A stretch of DNA of 64,000 nt from Sternotherus odoratus (Eukaryota; Chordata; Testudines; Kinosternidae). Where the stretch lies: positions 85,974,712-86,038,711 of the forward strand of contig JAVMKO010000009.1 of the NCBI GenBank assembly GCA_032164245.1. Reading direction: 5' to 3'. The notes beneath the pieces were generated by a model. That model was not told where the DNA came from. It ran no database searches and was given only the letters and a program-made list of their open reading frames with translations. Shown here one piece after another: positions 49,266 to 61,115 of the stretch; the first letter of the stretch is position 1; every line of letters begins with the position of its first letter. Position numbers and translations under genes: made by a program.

Positions 49266-49985
49266 TTGAATGATAAGATAGCTGGCTCTGTGGATGAGGG
49301 GAAAGGAGTGGATGTGCTATTCCTTGATTTTAGCAAAGTTTTTGATACGGTCTCCCACAATATTCTTGCCAGCAAGTTAAAGAAGTATGGGCTGGATGAA
49401 TGGACCATAAGGTGGATAGAAAGCTGGCTGGACTGTTGGGCTCAATGGGTAGTGATCAATGGCTCCATGTCTAGTTGGCAGCCGGTATCAAGTGGAGTGC
49501 CCGAAGGATTGGTCCTGGGGCCAGTTTTATTCAATATCTTTATCAATGATCTGGATGATGGCGTGGACTTCACCCTCAGCAAGTTTGCAGATGACAGTAA
49601 ATTTGGAGGATTGGCAGATACGCTGGAGGGTAGAGATAGGATACAGAGGGACCTAGACAAATCAGAGGATTGGGCCAGAAGAAATGTGATGTGGTTCAGC
49701 AAGAACAAGTGCAGAGTCCTGCACTTAGGATAGAGGAATCCCATGCAATGCTACAGACTAGGGACTGACTGGCTAGGTAGCAGTTCTGCAGAAAAGGACC
49801 TAGGGATTACAGTGGATGAGAAGCTGGATATGAGTCAACAGTGTGCCCTTGTTGCCAAGAAGGCTAATGGCATTTTGGGCTGTATAAGTAGGGGCATTGC
49901 CAGCAGATAAAGGACGTGATTATTCCCCTCTATTCGACATTGGTGAGGCCCCCATCTGGCGTACTGTCTAATTTTGGGCAAATTT
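49266..49985 (+). pseudogene. CR1 reverse transcriptase fragment, 155 codons open
   Basis: 49266-49733 is uninterrupted RT. It contains VDVLFLDFSKVFDTVSHNIL (motif A), SSGVPEGLVLGPVLFNIFIN (SGVPQG-like), FADDSKFGG (the catalytic FADD box) and NKCRVLHLG. It ends at TAG 49734, after which 49735-49985 carries more CR1 sequence without an open frame. It is 5' and 3' truncated, with no EN domain. It is the best-preserved CR1 in the window, so probably relatively young. Confidence 0.88.
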
Positions 49986-49989
49986 AACA

Positions 49990-50168
49990 GCCTCTTAGAA
50001 TTGGTATGGTAATTTACGAGGTTGTTTTTGCTTTGTGTGTGTATAAATGCATCTTACTTCTGTTTGTTCCATTCTGTGCATCCGATGAAGTGGGCTATAG
50101 CCCACGAAAGCTTATTCTGAAATAAACTGGTTAGTCTCTAAGGTGCTGCAAGTATTCCTCGTTTTCTT
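49990..50168 (+). mobile_element. PLE 3' terminus
   Basis: It contains tccgatgaagtgggctatag, cccacgaaagcttat and ggttagtctctaaggtgctg, matching the terminal regions of the PLEs at 342-1540 and 62412-62805 in opposite orientation. Confidence 0.75.
50082..50120 (+). ncRNA. Hammerhead-like motif (copy 3, damaged)
   Basis: CCGATGA (U4 changed to C), an extra A, GTGGG-CTATAG-CCCAC, GAAA, then GCTTATTCTG, in which the stem III partner is lost. Stem II is perfect. It is presumably inactive. Confidence 0.45.
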
Positions 50169-52060
50169 AATCTGTGTGTTAAACTAAGTAGACTGAACTC
50201 CGAGTCTATTACTATAATGCATGTTTTCTAATCCTTTAATCATTCTCATGGCTATTTTCTAAACCCTCTCCAGTTTATCAATGTCTTTCTTGAATTGTGG
50301 ACCCCAGAACTGTACACAGTATTCCAGTATGCAGTGCAATTGTAGAGAGATTAGACAAGGTGGGTGAAGCAATATCTTTTATTGGACCAACTTCTGTGGG
50401 TGACAGAGACAATCTTTTGAGCCACACAGAGCTGTTCTTCAGGTCTTGGAGAGGTATTTCCAGCATAGTAACAAAATACATATTGTAAGGGACCATTCAA
50501 GGTAGACTGGACCATTAACACCTCTGCAGTCATAGGACCAAAAGGGGCAGGGGGCGGGTTAATGAGTTATAGGAAGTTGTAAGAAGCCATAAATCCAGTG
50601 TGTCTGTTCAATCCCTGATTTTTAATGTCTAGCTAAATAATAAATGTATTATTAAATTTAAGCTCCCAGGCATGTCTTTTGAAAGTGCTGTGTAGGTTTC
50701 CTTTCAGGATGAGGACTGGTACGTCAGATATAGAGTGGTCGCTTTGTGAAAAGTGTTCACCTGCATGTGATGGTGTTTTGTCTTCTTTTCAATTTTCTGT
50801 GTGAGTTCATTCCAGAGCATAGTGATTGTCTGGTTTCACCCCCGTAGTTGTTGAGGACAATTCACTGGATGAGAGATACCATGTGTGTGTTAGGCATGTG
50901 CAGTTGTACCAGTTTCAAATACAGAAGTAAAATAACTTCTCTACTCCTACTCGAGATTCCTCTGTATATGCATCCCAGGATGGCATTTGCTCTTTTGGCC
51001 ACAGTGTTGCACTGTGAGCTCATGTTCAGCTAGTTATCCACCATGATATCCAAACATTTTTCAGTAACTACTTCCAAGGATAGAGTCCCCCATTTTGTAA
51101 GTATGGGTTACATTCTTTGTTCCTAGCTCTATTCAGTTGCATTTAGCATTAAAAAGCATATTGTTTGCTTGTGCCCAGGCTCCAGTTTACCAAGTAATCC
51201 AGATTGCTGTGATCAGTGACTTGTCCTCTTCATTAAATACCATTCCTCTGTTTTTTGTCATTTACAAACTGAGTGATTTTCTTCTCTTCCAGGTCATTAA
51301 TAACAATGTTAAATAGTGTTGAGCCAAGAACCAATTCTGGCAGGCCCCTCTAGAAACATCCACTTCATGATGATTCCCCATTCCAATTGTATTTTGAGAC
51401 CTCACAGTTAGCCAGTTTTAAATCCATTTAATGTGTTCTGTGTTAATTTTATATCATTCTGCTTTTTTGATCAAAATGTTACCGAGTCAGTCATCCTAGA
51501 GAATCTTAAGTGTATGATGTCAACACTGCCAAACCTATAATTTTATTTTAAAAATCCAGTTAGCTTGATGGAATCTATTTTCCATACACATGTTGATTTG
51601 CATTAATTATTTTACCCTCCTTTCTTTCTTTACTAATTGAGTTCTGCATCAGCTGCTCCATTATCTTGCCTGGAATTGATGTCCGGCTGACAGATCTGTA
51701 ATTACCTAGGTCATTCAGTTTATCCTTTTTAAATATTGGTATAACACTTGCTTTCTTCCAGTCTTCTGGAGCTTCCCCAGTGCTCAACATTAACAGTCCA
51801 GCGAACCTCAGTCAGCTTTTATAAAAACTCTTGGGTGCAAGATGTCTGGAGCTGCTGATTTAAAAATGTCTAACTGTAGTAGCTTCTGTTTACAATCTCC
51901 AGAGATACTAGTGGAGTGGACTGAGTATTATATGGTATAACTACAGTCAGTTTTTCCCAGATACAGAACAAATATTTATTGAACACCTCTGCCTTTTCTG
52001 CATTACTGTTGGTAATTCTGCCATTTCTATCTAGTAATGGAGCAGTACCATTGTCAGGAT
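50169..52060 (-). mobile_element. CR1 LINE, reverse orientation, with nested PLE
   Basis: Read on the minus strand: the pre-RT linker near 52060-51930, then RT N-terminus 'GEAPEDWKKASVIPIFKK' and 'LNDLGNYRSVS' in 51790-51575. 'LVLGSTLFNIVINDLEE' follows near 51335-51290 with a FADD-like 'FVNDK', and then the 3' part to about 50170. Stops and frameshifts are common. A PLE interrupts it at 50345-50897. Confidence 0.82.
50345..50897 (-). mobile_element. PLE 3' fragment of a second family, nested in CR1
   Basis: 553 bp lie between gtgcaattgta (50334-50344) and gtgcagttgta (50898-50908), an 11-bp duplication with one mismatch. The minus-strand translation shows decayed GIY-YIG-tail text ('SGMNSHRKLK...', then a GLNRD-like C-terminus). 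The 3' end reads ccaataaaagatattgcttc. The same 3' end appears in the fold-back insert at 2629-2831. No hammerhead core was seen in this family. Confidence 0.75.
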
Positions 52061-53362
52061 TCTTTTTGTTCTTTGATGATCATCTAGTATGGAGGTGACA
52101 CCTACATCAGTTCATAATCCCTGGACCTCAGCAGGAGAAGACCAGTCATCACATAATTATCTAGAGTGAGTCTAGCCTGCAAGGAAGTCCTGCCTCTGCT
52201 GAAGGATGCCTTCAGATTCTAAGGGCAATGCAATTATCAAATATTACATAAACCACCTGGTCAGTGCACATTCATCTCCTGGGTGAGGTGGCCAGAAGAT
52301 TTAGGAAGTGATGTAGCTTTTGTTCCCCACTCATTGAGGCTTAGTCTGGGGAAGAGGAAGGTCACACTTTAGACCTGGCATCCAGAGCTGATTTTCATTT
52401 GGGCACTTTTTAGATGAGCGCTGTACATTGGCACTACCTGCCCACTTTCACCATGTATTCAGGGTAAATTCCTTAATTACTAGATGAAACTGGCCACTCC
52501 CCCTTACACCTTCAGAGCCTCACAGGGAGGGAGGAGAAAGTGACTCTGGGATGGACAGTCCTCTCCAGAAGCTCGCAATGCACCACCTTAATCCCACAAG
52601 TGTAAATTTTCAAAAGCTATGTGAAGAACTTCAGCAACTGGTAAGTAACCTTCATTTCTGTATGTCCATCAGCCTTAGCCCTACCAAGAGCATATTGCAG
52701 CAGTGTAGCCTAGAGAGATGACAAAGGAGGACTGAATTGAGAGGGAGAATAGTCTTTTGGCCACTAACAAGGTAAATATATTTCTGTCCTCTGCTGCTAC
52801 CTGACTCCAAGAACAATAATGACATCTGATAAGATTCCCAGATTGCCAGTGAAGTTTTGTGAAGCACTGGTATTCGCCATCATCTGAACAGATGGGCAGA
52901 GTTCACCAGTTCCTCAAAATGCTTCCTACTGACCATCAACATCACTTCAGTGTGACCCATGTTGCGCTTACAGATTTGGCTGAAAACCAGTTTCTTTATG
53001 TCCTCCAGAGTGGAAAGGGATAGGAAATTATTCCATTTGGGTCCACTAGGGAGATCAAGTTGAGCTATTTTATGCTTATAGGAGGGTGTTGTGGGTGTGG
53101 TTCCCCTAGTGGTCAGCTCTTTCCTGCACAGAGATGAGCCCCGATCAGCACAGCACCAGGCTTGGCTTTTAAAAGTGGGTAGGGAGGAAAGATGAGTCAA
53201 GAACCCAGCACCGTGTTCCTCTGCTTGAGTAGGTAGGCAGGAAGCCTAGTACTGAACTCCAAGATCCCTCCCCCTCCCCCCCCCCCGGAAAGAAATTAAG
53301 GAGCAGCCATTCACAGTGACAGCATTTCCTATTACTTAAATCTGATGCTATATTTCCCATTC
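52061..53362. other. Intergenic, nothing recognised
   Basis: Short ORFs only. A C-run lies at 53265-53286. No conserved domain or familiar repeat was found. Confidence 0.4.
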
Positions 53363-55600
53363 AGTGGCTCTCAACTCGTTTCAGTCCATGGACCACCAGG
53401 CCAATCAAAAAATTTTCATGGCCCACCAGGTTTTATATATTTTATTCTGAGACATGATTAAAAAGAGCAGACACATTTTGGTCTGAAATTTATTTATTTA
53501 TTACTAGATGTTGGATTCTCTTCTCACTGACCAGCTTTTCAATGTTTGGAGTGGTACTTGATAATGCACAACAAATATCACTTTCCTCTGCAAGTACATT
53601 CCCCCGTTTGGACTTAGTATGCAGCAAACATGAAAATCCTGTCTCTCACATATAAGTTGATGCAAATGGCAAAAGAAATCTGACTGCATGTGCTGAGAGA
53701 TTTGGGTAACTCCCAGTTACGCTGGCCTAAAATTTCTGTATGGTAGACTGCTTGTACACCTCTTGTGTCGCAAAATCAATTTTCAGATCCAAAAATTCCT
53801 CCTGCAGATCCTCTGGAACACTAACATCTGTTGTGAAGGGATTGATGAAAGATAATTCATCCTTTGTCCTGTCCACCTCCAGAAAGTATCGTTGGAATTC
53901 ATCTCATAGCTTCTGTAAATGATTGAGAATTTGCGTCTGAGTGGCTTCCTTTTTCCCGAACATGGTATCCACATATGGAAATTGAACCAAATTATTGCCT
54001 TCGACTCTTATGATCCAAAGTTCCAATTTGTCAGGAAAGTCTTGATGATGCTTTGGTGAGAAAACAGATTTGCACCTTTCCCTTGCAACTGAAGATTGTG
54101 TGTTCAGGTTTCTAAAAATATTGACAAGATACGCAAATTCTAAATTTGAGTTCTTCAGCACATTTCGGAATTCCTCTTTCCCTTGAGTCTAGAGAAATAA
54201 ATCCACCTCCTCTCAATTGGAAAACTCTGAGTATGTTCCCTGCTGACAACCACCGTACAGAAGTGTAGAACAGCAACACATCTGTGACGGAGTAGGAATA
54301 CTGTGTGTGTGCCTCAGTTTCCCCTATGCATTTCTTAAATGTCTATGTGAGGGAATAGGGGCTGATAGTGTAAGCAAGCAGGCAACACCCTCTCCCTTCT
54401 CTGCAGGTGTCCATACCTGAAGCTGTAATCTGATCCCAAATGGGGGAGAGAGGTCACCTGACCTGGCTGAGCCAAGGGGGAGGAGGGGCTGGAGAGTGAG
54501 TTTGAGTTTGGAGTCTGCAGCTGGCTGGAGAGGGGGGGTTTGAGTCGGAAGCAGGCTGGGGAGAAGGGAGGCAGGTCCAGGCAGGGTCTGGCCTCCCTGT
54601 GCCCCCAAAATGGACCCAGCGGAGGGGTCGCGTTCGCTCTACCTAGATTACATCCCTGTCCTCAAATAAACCTCTGTTTTACTGGCTAACTGAGAGTCGC
54701 GTCTGACTGGAATTGGGGTGCAGAATCGCTGGGGGAAGCGCGTGGAGGGGCAGAAGGCGCTGAATGCTCCAAGGTCAGACCCAGGAAGGTGTAAACGGGG
54801 ACCTCTAAAGCTCCTAGCCTTGGAGACAGGCTGTGTACGGAGAGAGGACACTTCCCCAGAAGTCCTATCTGGCTTCATAGGGAGCAAGTTCAGGCCCATC
54901 GCCCGGGCACTCCGTGACAACATCAAAGTCCGAACCCATGTCCTGGCAAAATCTTTTGAACAGCCTGGTCTTGAGAGCCAATGATTTGATGTAATTCACC
55001 ATTTTCACCAACTTTTAAAACAGCATTGAGTTGATCAGTCAGTGTTTTTGACACCAAAGCTTCCCTATGAATGAAGCAATGAACTCTGGTTACCATCCAC
55101 AACTTGTTCATTGATGATCTGTGGTATCTCATTTATCTGTCTCGATATTGTATCATTAGAGACAGATATATCATTCAGTTTCCTTACTGCTTCCTTACCA
55201 AGAACCAGCCACACCATCTCTTTTGCACAGGGAAGCACAAGTTGCTCTACAATGGTATGAGGCTTTTTGGCCTGTGCAACTTTGTATACAACAATGTAGG
55301 AAGCGGTCGCTGCATTGCTTGTATTTTTGTAGAATGCACCTGTTGAATCGAGGTGCTGTCGTTTCAGACCTGATAACCGCTGCTCAAAATAATCTTCATC
55401 CTTTTGCAGCAAGTTTGAATGATGCTTTTTGAGATGGAGTTTCATCTTAGCCAGCTTTATTGAGTCATTCCCCAAGACTTTGAAACAAATAACTATGTGG
55501 CAAATCCATGCCACCTTTTTCTTGACAAGTGAAGCCGAATTTGATGTAATCCTTAGAATATTTGTACTTGACATTCCTTTCTGTCATTGCCATTATCTCA
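53363..55600 (-). pseudogene. Decayed hAT (Charlie/ZBED/FAM200-like) transposase
   Basis: The terminal inverted repeat CAGTGGCTCTCAACTC begins at 53363. On the minus strand, 55574-55065 gives 170 open codons with a BED-finger remnant (CFKVLGNDSIKLAKMKLHLK), then KKPHTIVEQLVLPCAKEMV and SNDTISRQINEI. Further down come 'CFIHREALVSKTLTDQLNAV' (about 55095-55030), 'FAYLVNIFRNLN' (54140-54105), and FQRYF-like and dimerisation-domain remnants to about 53510. Frameshifts and stops break it repeatedly, and an LTR splits it at 54283-54919. This family was repeatedly domesticated in vertebrates, but this copy is not intact. Confidence 0.8.
54283..54919 (+). mobile_element. Solo LTR of an endogenous retrovirus, 5-bp TSD
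   Basis: 637 bp start TGTGACGGAG and end CCGTGACA, flanked by acatc at 54278-54282 and 54920-54924. AATAAA occurs at about 54665. There are no internal viral genes. It interrupts the hAT pseudogene, so it is the younger of the two. Plus orientation is inferred from the polyadenylation signal. Confidence 0.88.
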
Positions 55601-56010
55601 AATCTGTGTGGTTATAATGAAATTTTGATTTTTCAAATGGATGATTTATTTTGGGAGTTGTATAGTAATTCTAAATCACTCATAAAGATGTCCCAATATA
55701 AGTTGTCCGGTGGCAAAAATTGGAACTACACTAACTTGAATTGCACACATCACATGAGGTATGAAAAAATAAACTATGACGGTTCGTTGTTACCTCTTGT
55801 ATTTGGTTGAGTACAAACCTATTTTAGCGTTATTTTTAACATCATATTTTATTAACTTGCGATACTAGCGCTAAAGTATTATTTATTTTGGGAGTAGACT
55901 GTTTAGCTTAGTACTGTCCAAACCGAAATTACTTTCATTCCAACCTGATAAATTCAACAGATGTAAATATGAAATGTTGTGTCTTACATCCTGCGTTAAA
56001 ATCCCCCTGT
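55601..56010. other. AT-rich stretch, probably the 5' end of the hAT element
   Basis: No coding sequence. The upstream terminal inverted repeat of the hAT element was expected here but not found. Confidence 0.35.
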
Positions 56011-56368
56011 GACGGTCCGGGATCACAGGAACCCCCTTAGGAGCTGCCAGCCGAAGTGCCAAGGCTACTCCTGCCTTGGTTTTCCTGCCCCAACAGCTCA
56101 GGACCTCAGTACCCTGCCAGGTCTGAGCCACATCCCCCAACAGCTATGGGCTTGCCTGGAAACAGGCAGAAGTATTCTTGCCTCTGGCACTCAGCAATAG
56201 CAAAGTCCCCAGTGGACTTCATGCACCCCCCACAATTCCCCTCTGCCCCAGTACAGCCCTGGAACATCCCTACTGCTCCGATACCTCTTTACTACTTCCC
56301 AATCCCCACTGCACATCCCTTTACTTCCCCTTTACACACACACCCGTTACACCCCCTGGCTTGATACT

Positions 56369-56404
<36 letters not shown>

Positions 56405-57060
56405 CTCTGCAGATACCCCTTTAAACACATTGCCCTGCTACACCCCATACACACTCCCACTACCCACCCTCTGCCCCGCTACACTCCATACACACTCCCC
56501 CTACCCACCCTCTGCCCAGATACCTCCCCTGCACTCACACAGTACCCCTGTCTGCCTGATACACCTGATACACACTCACTACCCCCGTTCCAATGCTGCG
56601 CACTCTCTCTCCTGCTGCCCCTTCACACAAGCCCCCACTACCTCCTCCGCTCTGGTACCACGTTACACACACCCACTGCCCCAGCACCATCTGCATGCAC
56701 CCCAAGCTGCACCAGGGAAGTGCAGCACCCCTCAGCAATCCCAATTTGTGTCCAGGACCCCTGGATACTCTGCCCACTACCCCTTCCTGAGCCCCTCCAT
56801 TGCCGCTGAGGCAGGACTCAGGTGCTGCCAACAATGCTGAGGTGCCATGCCACTCAGACCCAGGTCAGTGGGGCAGACCTGCTCCCCCATCCAGGCCTCC
56901 TCCCACCAACCCTATGCCCCTCTCTACCCTCCCTAGTAGCCTCAGTCCATATACCCTCCACAGCCTCTGTGTCCCACAGCCTCCCTAATGCTCTTCCATC
57001 CCCCACAGCTCCCCCTAGCTCGTGCCCCCTCCAGCCGCCCTCCACAGCCTCTGTGTCCCA
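56011..57060. repeat. C-rich, G-poor tract upstream of the carrier gene
   Basis: It starts tgtgacggtccgggatcaca, which could be an LTR end. It then becomes C/A/T-rich with degenerate repeats: 'ccgctacactccatacacac' near 56485 resembles 'tgctacaccccatacacact' near 56436. The composition is like 11941-14800. The ORFs inside are composition artefacts. Confidence 0.55.
56371..56402. repeat. (CA)n microsatellite
   Basis: About 16 uninterrupted CA units. Confidence 0.95.
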
Positions 57061-57275
57061 CCTGGTCCTCCACCCCAAATACCCAGATATATCTTGGTTG
57101 CTCTTTGATTCCCAAGGGGACAAAGAAAACTTGAACGATATGGTTCTGCAGCAGGCTGACCTCTTAAGCCTGTTGCTTCTGCTGCCTGCCCTGCTCCCTG
57201 CATCACTGAGCTGGGACCGGGTAGATTTGCAGCCTGGTTCCTGCTCTAGGGTCCAGCGTGGTCCAGTTTGCTGAG

Positions 57276-57345
57276 ATGTCTGCAGATGCAGCCAAGTCCC
57301 ACCCACTGGTACAGGCACTGGTTCACGTCACTGCAGGGGCAGCAG
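57276..57345 (+). CDS. Carrier exon 1
   Basis: It encodes [20 protein letters not shown] and GAA, the start of transmembrane helix 1. The donor is gtgagt, phase 1. Confidence 0.85.
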
Positions 57346-59498
57346 GTGAGTCTGGGAGCTGGGGCCCATCCTCTGCAAGGGGTGGAGGGCATTGGCAGAT
57401 AGAATCATTTGGGAGCATATCTGGGTTCCTCAGGAGGGCAAGATACGGTGCTGGGGAGGAGGGGAGCCCTGAGCCAAATGCATGGAAGGGTCCTGAGAGG
57501 TATTGGGGGAGGCCTGGAAGGCAGCAGGAGTTGGACTTGAATCCCTGAAATAAGGCAGGACCACAGTTCAGGAGCAAGAGGAATTCTAGCTCAGAGAGCA
57601 CCTGGCCCTGTCAGCTGTGGGAGGAGGGGACTTACAACCCCCAGCACCTGGCACTGAGGTACCTGGGGGCTTTGCCCCATGGGGGTGTGAAGAACTGGCC
57701 CTGAGGTACCTGGGGGGGGGGGTTGCCCCATGGGCTGGGGGGTGACAAACTGGCCCTGAGGTACCTGGGGGGGGTTGCCCCATGGGCTCGGGGGTGACGA
57801 ACTGGCATTGAGGTGCTCTGAGGCTTTGCCCAGGGGCAGGGGCGAAGGGGGGCACTGAGACGTCTGTGGGTTTGTCTCTGTAGGCGGGGTGGCGTGTGTG
57901 GTGAGCGGGCAGCCCTTTGACACAATCAAGGTGAAGATGCAGACCTTCCCCACCATGTACCGGGGTTTCTTTGACTGTTCCATCCGAACGTACCAGCAGG
58001 AAGGGCTGCCCGGGTTGTACCAGGGCACCACCCCAGCGCTGCTCGCGAATGTGGCAGAGAACGCTGTGCTCTTCGCTTGTTATGGCTTCTGCCAGCAGCT
58101 GGTGAGGCAGCTGTTTGGACTGAGCAGTGTGCTGGAGCTGAGGTATGCCCTGCCCTGCAGGTGTGTGGCATGGGGACACCACAGGGCGCGAGGCTGCTGT
58201 AAGCCCCACTGGGGGACAGCATTCGGTCTGACGCCATTTGGGGAAGCTGAGTCACCCATGTTTCCATCTGACAGCCCAGGAGAAGGCTGTGGGGATGTCC
58301 CTGAGCAAGGGGATAGTCAGGGCTGGGGCGGGAAGTCACGTTCCTCCTCTAGGGTAGTGGTGATGAGGGTCTCTGCGAGCCGTTGCCTGGAAGGGGCGAG
58401 CTTCAGCTCTAACATCTGTGCTCTCGGTCCCTGTGGTGCCAGTGACCTGCAGAGTGCGCTTGCCGGCTCGTTCTCCTCTGTCTTTTCCTCTATGGTGCTG
58501 TGCCCCGCGGAGCTGGTGAAATGCCGCATGCAAGCCTTGCCTGAGATGAAGGTCACCGGGCGGACAGCACTAGCAGGTCACAGGTACGTCGCAGCCCTTG
58601 GGAAGCAGGCCAGGATTTGATGAATGGACACCCATTATAATGAGCCCTGCTGGAAGGTTTGTGAGACAGGCAGCGGGTCTGAATTCCCTCTTGCCCAGCT
58701 GACTAGAGCTGGCTTGGTGCTAAGCCCAGGCAATGCAAACACTTTCCTGCTTATTGGGCAGGGCTCTGCAGCTTGCTTCTCTCCCTCCTGGCCATCCTGC
58801 CTGCTTGTGGGTCTGTGTGCCAAAGCATGCCTGAAGCCTTCCTCTATCCCAGCCAAACATCCTCCTCTCTTTCCTGGCCGCAGCTTTGTGGCTGAGCTGG
58901 CAGCCAGCATCTCTCCCAGGGCACAGTGCAGATCATTGCTGCTGTGATTGTCTGTTTTTCTGCCTATGTCCCAAAGTAATCCCATGTTTCCAATGGACAA
59001 TTTGTGGAGAACATTTGCAGATGAGGGAGCGAGGGAGGTCAGTGGATGATACGCCAGAGCCCACTCTGATACATGAGTTTAAAACAAATGCTCCCGTTCC
59101 TTTCTTCCTTCCACCTCAAATTCTGCCTCCAGCAGGAATGCTGGAATATGCCTAGTTTGGCCTGGAAAACAAATCTGGGATTCATTCTCCATGAGAATTG
59201 GGGGTAATATGGCATGGTTCTAGGTGGACTGGTCATCCTGGTTTGGTAAAGGTGAGTGTGGTTATGTTTTCATTCTGGCCCTGATGATCCTTGTTTGGGT
59301 ATGTTCCCTGTGTTCTCTCTTGCAGCTCTACCTGGGCTACTGTGAAAAATATCTTCCAATCTGAGGGCCTGCTGGGATTTTTCCAGGGCCTGACCAGTAC
59401 TTGGCTGCGGGAGGTGCCTGGCTACTTCTTCTTCTTTGGTGGCTATGAAGTCAGCAGAAGCTTTTTCACCCAGGCTGGCCAGTGCAAGGAGGACCTGG
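57276..59498 (+). CDS. Mitochondrial ornithine-carrier-like protein (SLC25A15/SLC25A2 family), 3' end outside window
   Basis: SLC25 carriers exchange metabolites across the inner mitochondrial membrane; SLC25A15 and SLC25A2 exchange ornithine, citrulline and basic amino acids for the urea cycle. Coding exons: 57276-57345, 57884-58142, 58443-58583, 59326-59498. Phases fit, giving 214 residues of an expected 300 or so. Repeat 1 has [12 protein letters not shown] (carrier signature P34-x-D36-xx-K39) and repeat 2 has [12 protein letters not shown] (P131-x-E133-xx-K136). [19 protein letters not shown] (180-198) includes the Arg-Glu pair (185-186) equivalent to the substrate-contact pair of human SLC25A15. 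The third repeat is not found before 64000 and should lie downstream after the donor CTGG|gtgagt. The start ATG is first in frame after an apparent acceptor (ctgctctag) near 57249. Which paralog it is cannot be decided here. Confidence 0.88.
57656..57850. repeat. 47-55-bp minisatellite in carrier intron 1
   Basis: Units starting gaggtacctgggg at 57656, 57703, 57758 and (diverged) 57810, each with ttgccccatggg and actggcc blocks. Length differences come from G runs. Confidence 0.9.
57884..58142 (+). CDS. Carrier exon 2
   Basis: Acceptor gtttgtctctgtag. It encodes [20 protein letters not shown] through [20 protein letters not shown], covering the rest of repeat 1. The donor is gtatgc. Confidence 0.9.
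58443..58583 (+). CDS. Carrier exon 3
   Basis: It encodes [20 protein letters not shown] and [11 protein letters not shown], the first half of repeat 2. The donor is gtacgt. Confidence 0.9.
59326..59498 (+). CDS. Carrier exon 4
   Basis: Acceptor ctctcttgcag. It encodes [20 protein letters not shown] through [10 protein letters not shown], the end of repeat 2. It ends in phase 1 at gtgagt. Confidence 0.9.
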
Positions 59499-61115
59499 GT
59501 GAGTAGAGCTGCAGAAAAAGTGGATTCACAGACCCATGCATTGTTCATTTATTAGCCACAATTAATAGCCTATTGGTCACATGCGGCTAGTGGCGAATGT
59601 ATTGGACACCACTCTTCTATACAATGAATCATTGCCAGGCATTCCTTTCGGGTGGTGCAATAATTTCTCTCTGGAGAACTTACACTTTATCTGTAATAAA
59701 CCACCCCCCTCTGTGGTCCTTTGTGTGCTTGTGCCAGTACTGCCCCCAATTGTCCATAAATACTGGCATCTGCGTGTCCCATGAAAGGGGCTTGAAACAC
59801 CGATAGGCTAAGACAGGAGCATTTACAAGAGCTCTTCTCAGTTAAAAAAAAATGCTACCTTAGACTCTGGTGATGAAATAAGTCTTAATTCGGGCTGTCA
59901 ATTAATCGAAGTTAACTCACGCGACTAACTCAAAAAAATAATCCCAATTAATCACACTTATAACAGTAGAATACCAATGGAAATGTATGAAATATTTTTG
60001 GTTTTTCTACATTTTCAATATTGATTTTGATTACAACACAGAATACAAAGTGCACAGTGCTCACTTTATATTATTTTTATTACCAATATTTACACTATAA
60101 AAATGATAAAATAAATAGTATTTTTCAGTTCACCTCATACAAGTACTGACATGCAATCTCTTTATTGTAAAAGCGTAACTTACAAATGCAGATTTTTTTT
60201 CTGATTACATAACTGCTCTCAAAAACAAAACAGTGTAAAACTTTAGAGCCTACAAGTCCACTCAGTCCTATTTCTTATTCTGCCAATTGCTAAGACTAGC
60301 AAGTTTGTTTACATTGACCTTTTTAAACCCAGTTTTCACCATTTTTGGACAAGTGCATGTTCCCATCACTGTATTCATTTGAGATCAGGTTTTGGTTCCC
60401 TATTCCCCAACATTACTAGCTCGTCTAGTCTAATAACTTATATGTGAGCCAGTGTATGTAATTCTTGTGCATTTCACAGATCCTATTACATACTCAATAA
60501 CCAAACTCCCATTATGGTTTTTCAGCTGCCCAGTTCTAATCAAAAACAGTGGCAGTAGTTCTTGTTCCTCCAAGGTTTGCACTTTCAGCTTGGTGTCCTC
60601 CCAATTCCCAAACTGGATAAGGGATTTTCATTAGGCTCTCAGGATGCTCTGTCCTGGGCTGCCTTAACTGTATAATAATCCTTCCTTTTGCAGCCACTCG
60701 ACCTGCAACTTAGAGTGGAAAATGGGAAAAGAGACAGACACAAACACAAGTCAGCAAAAGCCACCTTCCTCTAGATTCCTCTGGGTTTTAGGTCCCTCCC
60801 TCATACGCGGTTTGCCATCGGTCATCATGGAAACCTTGCAAGATTAATGAAATCCTGGTTCCCAAGCAAGTCCTCCATGTGTATCAGCATGACTGTGCCT
60901 GAGGATATGAAGCGTCTCCAGAGTCCAGGACCTTGACCATAGCTTTAATCCACAACAGTCTCTCCTGAAGTCAGGTTCTGGCAGTGGGCAGGTTCCATTG
61001 TCATGACAGATGTCACCATGAAGAAGCTATTGTTGGCTTGATATTTACCAATTTAGAGGAGATGGTTGATATTCTGAACGTTCTAGGTATTCTCAGTGCT
61101 AGTGATCACAAACTG
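59499..61115. other. Carrier intron 4, first part, with one DNA-element fragment
   Basis: 59895-60285 looks like a reptile DNA-transposon derivative: gggctgtcaattaatcgaag, aactcacgcgactaactc, then AT-rich text. No carrier exon was found. 60290-61115 is unrecognised. Confidence 0.5.

Noticed and set aside
56178..56840. 220-codon ORF upstream of the carrier
   Set aside because: It is in C-rich low-complexity sequence including a CA microsatellite.
57586..58209. 207-codon minus-strand ORF
   Set aside because: It is antisense to carrier exon 2 and the intron minisatellite, and is explained by these.
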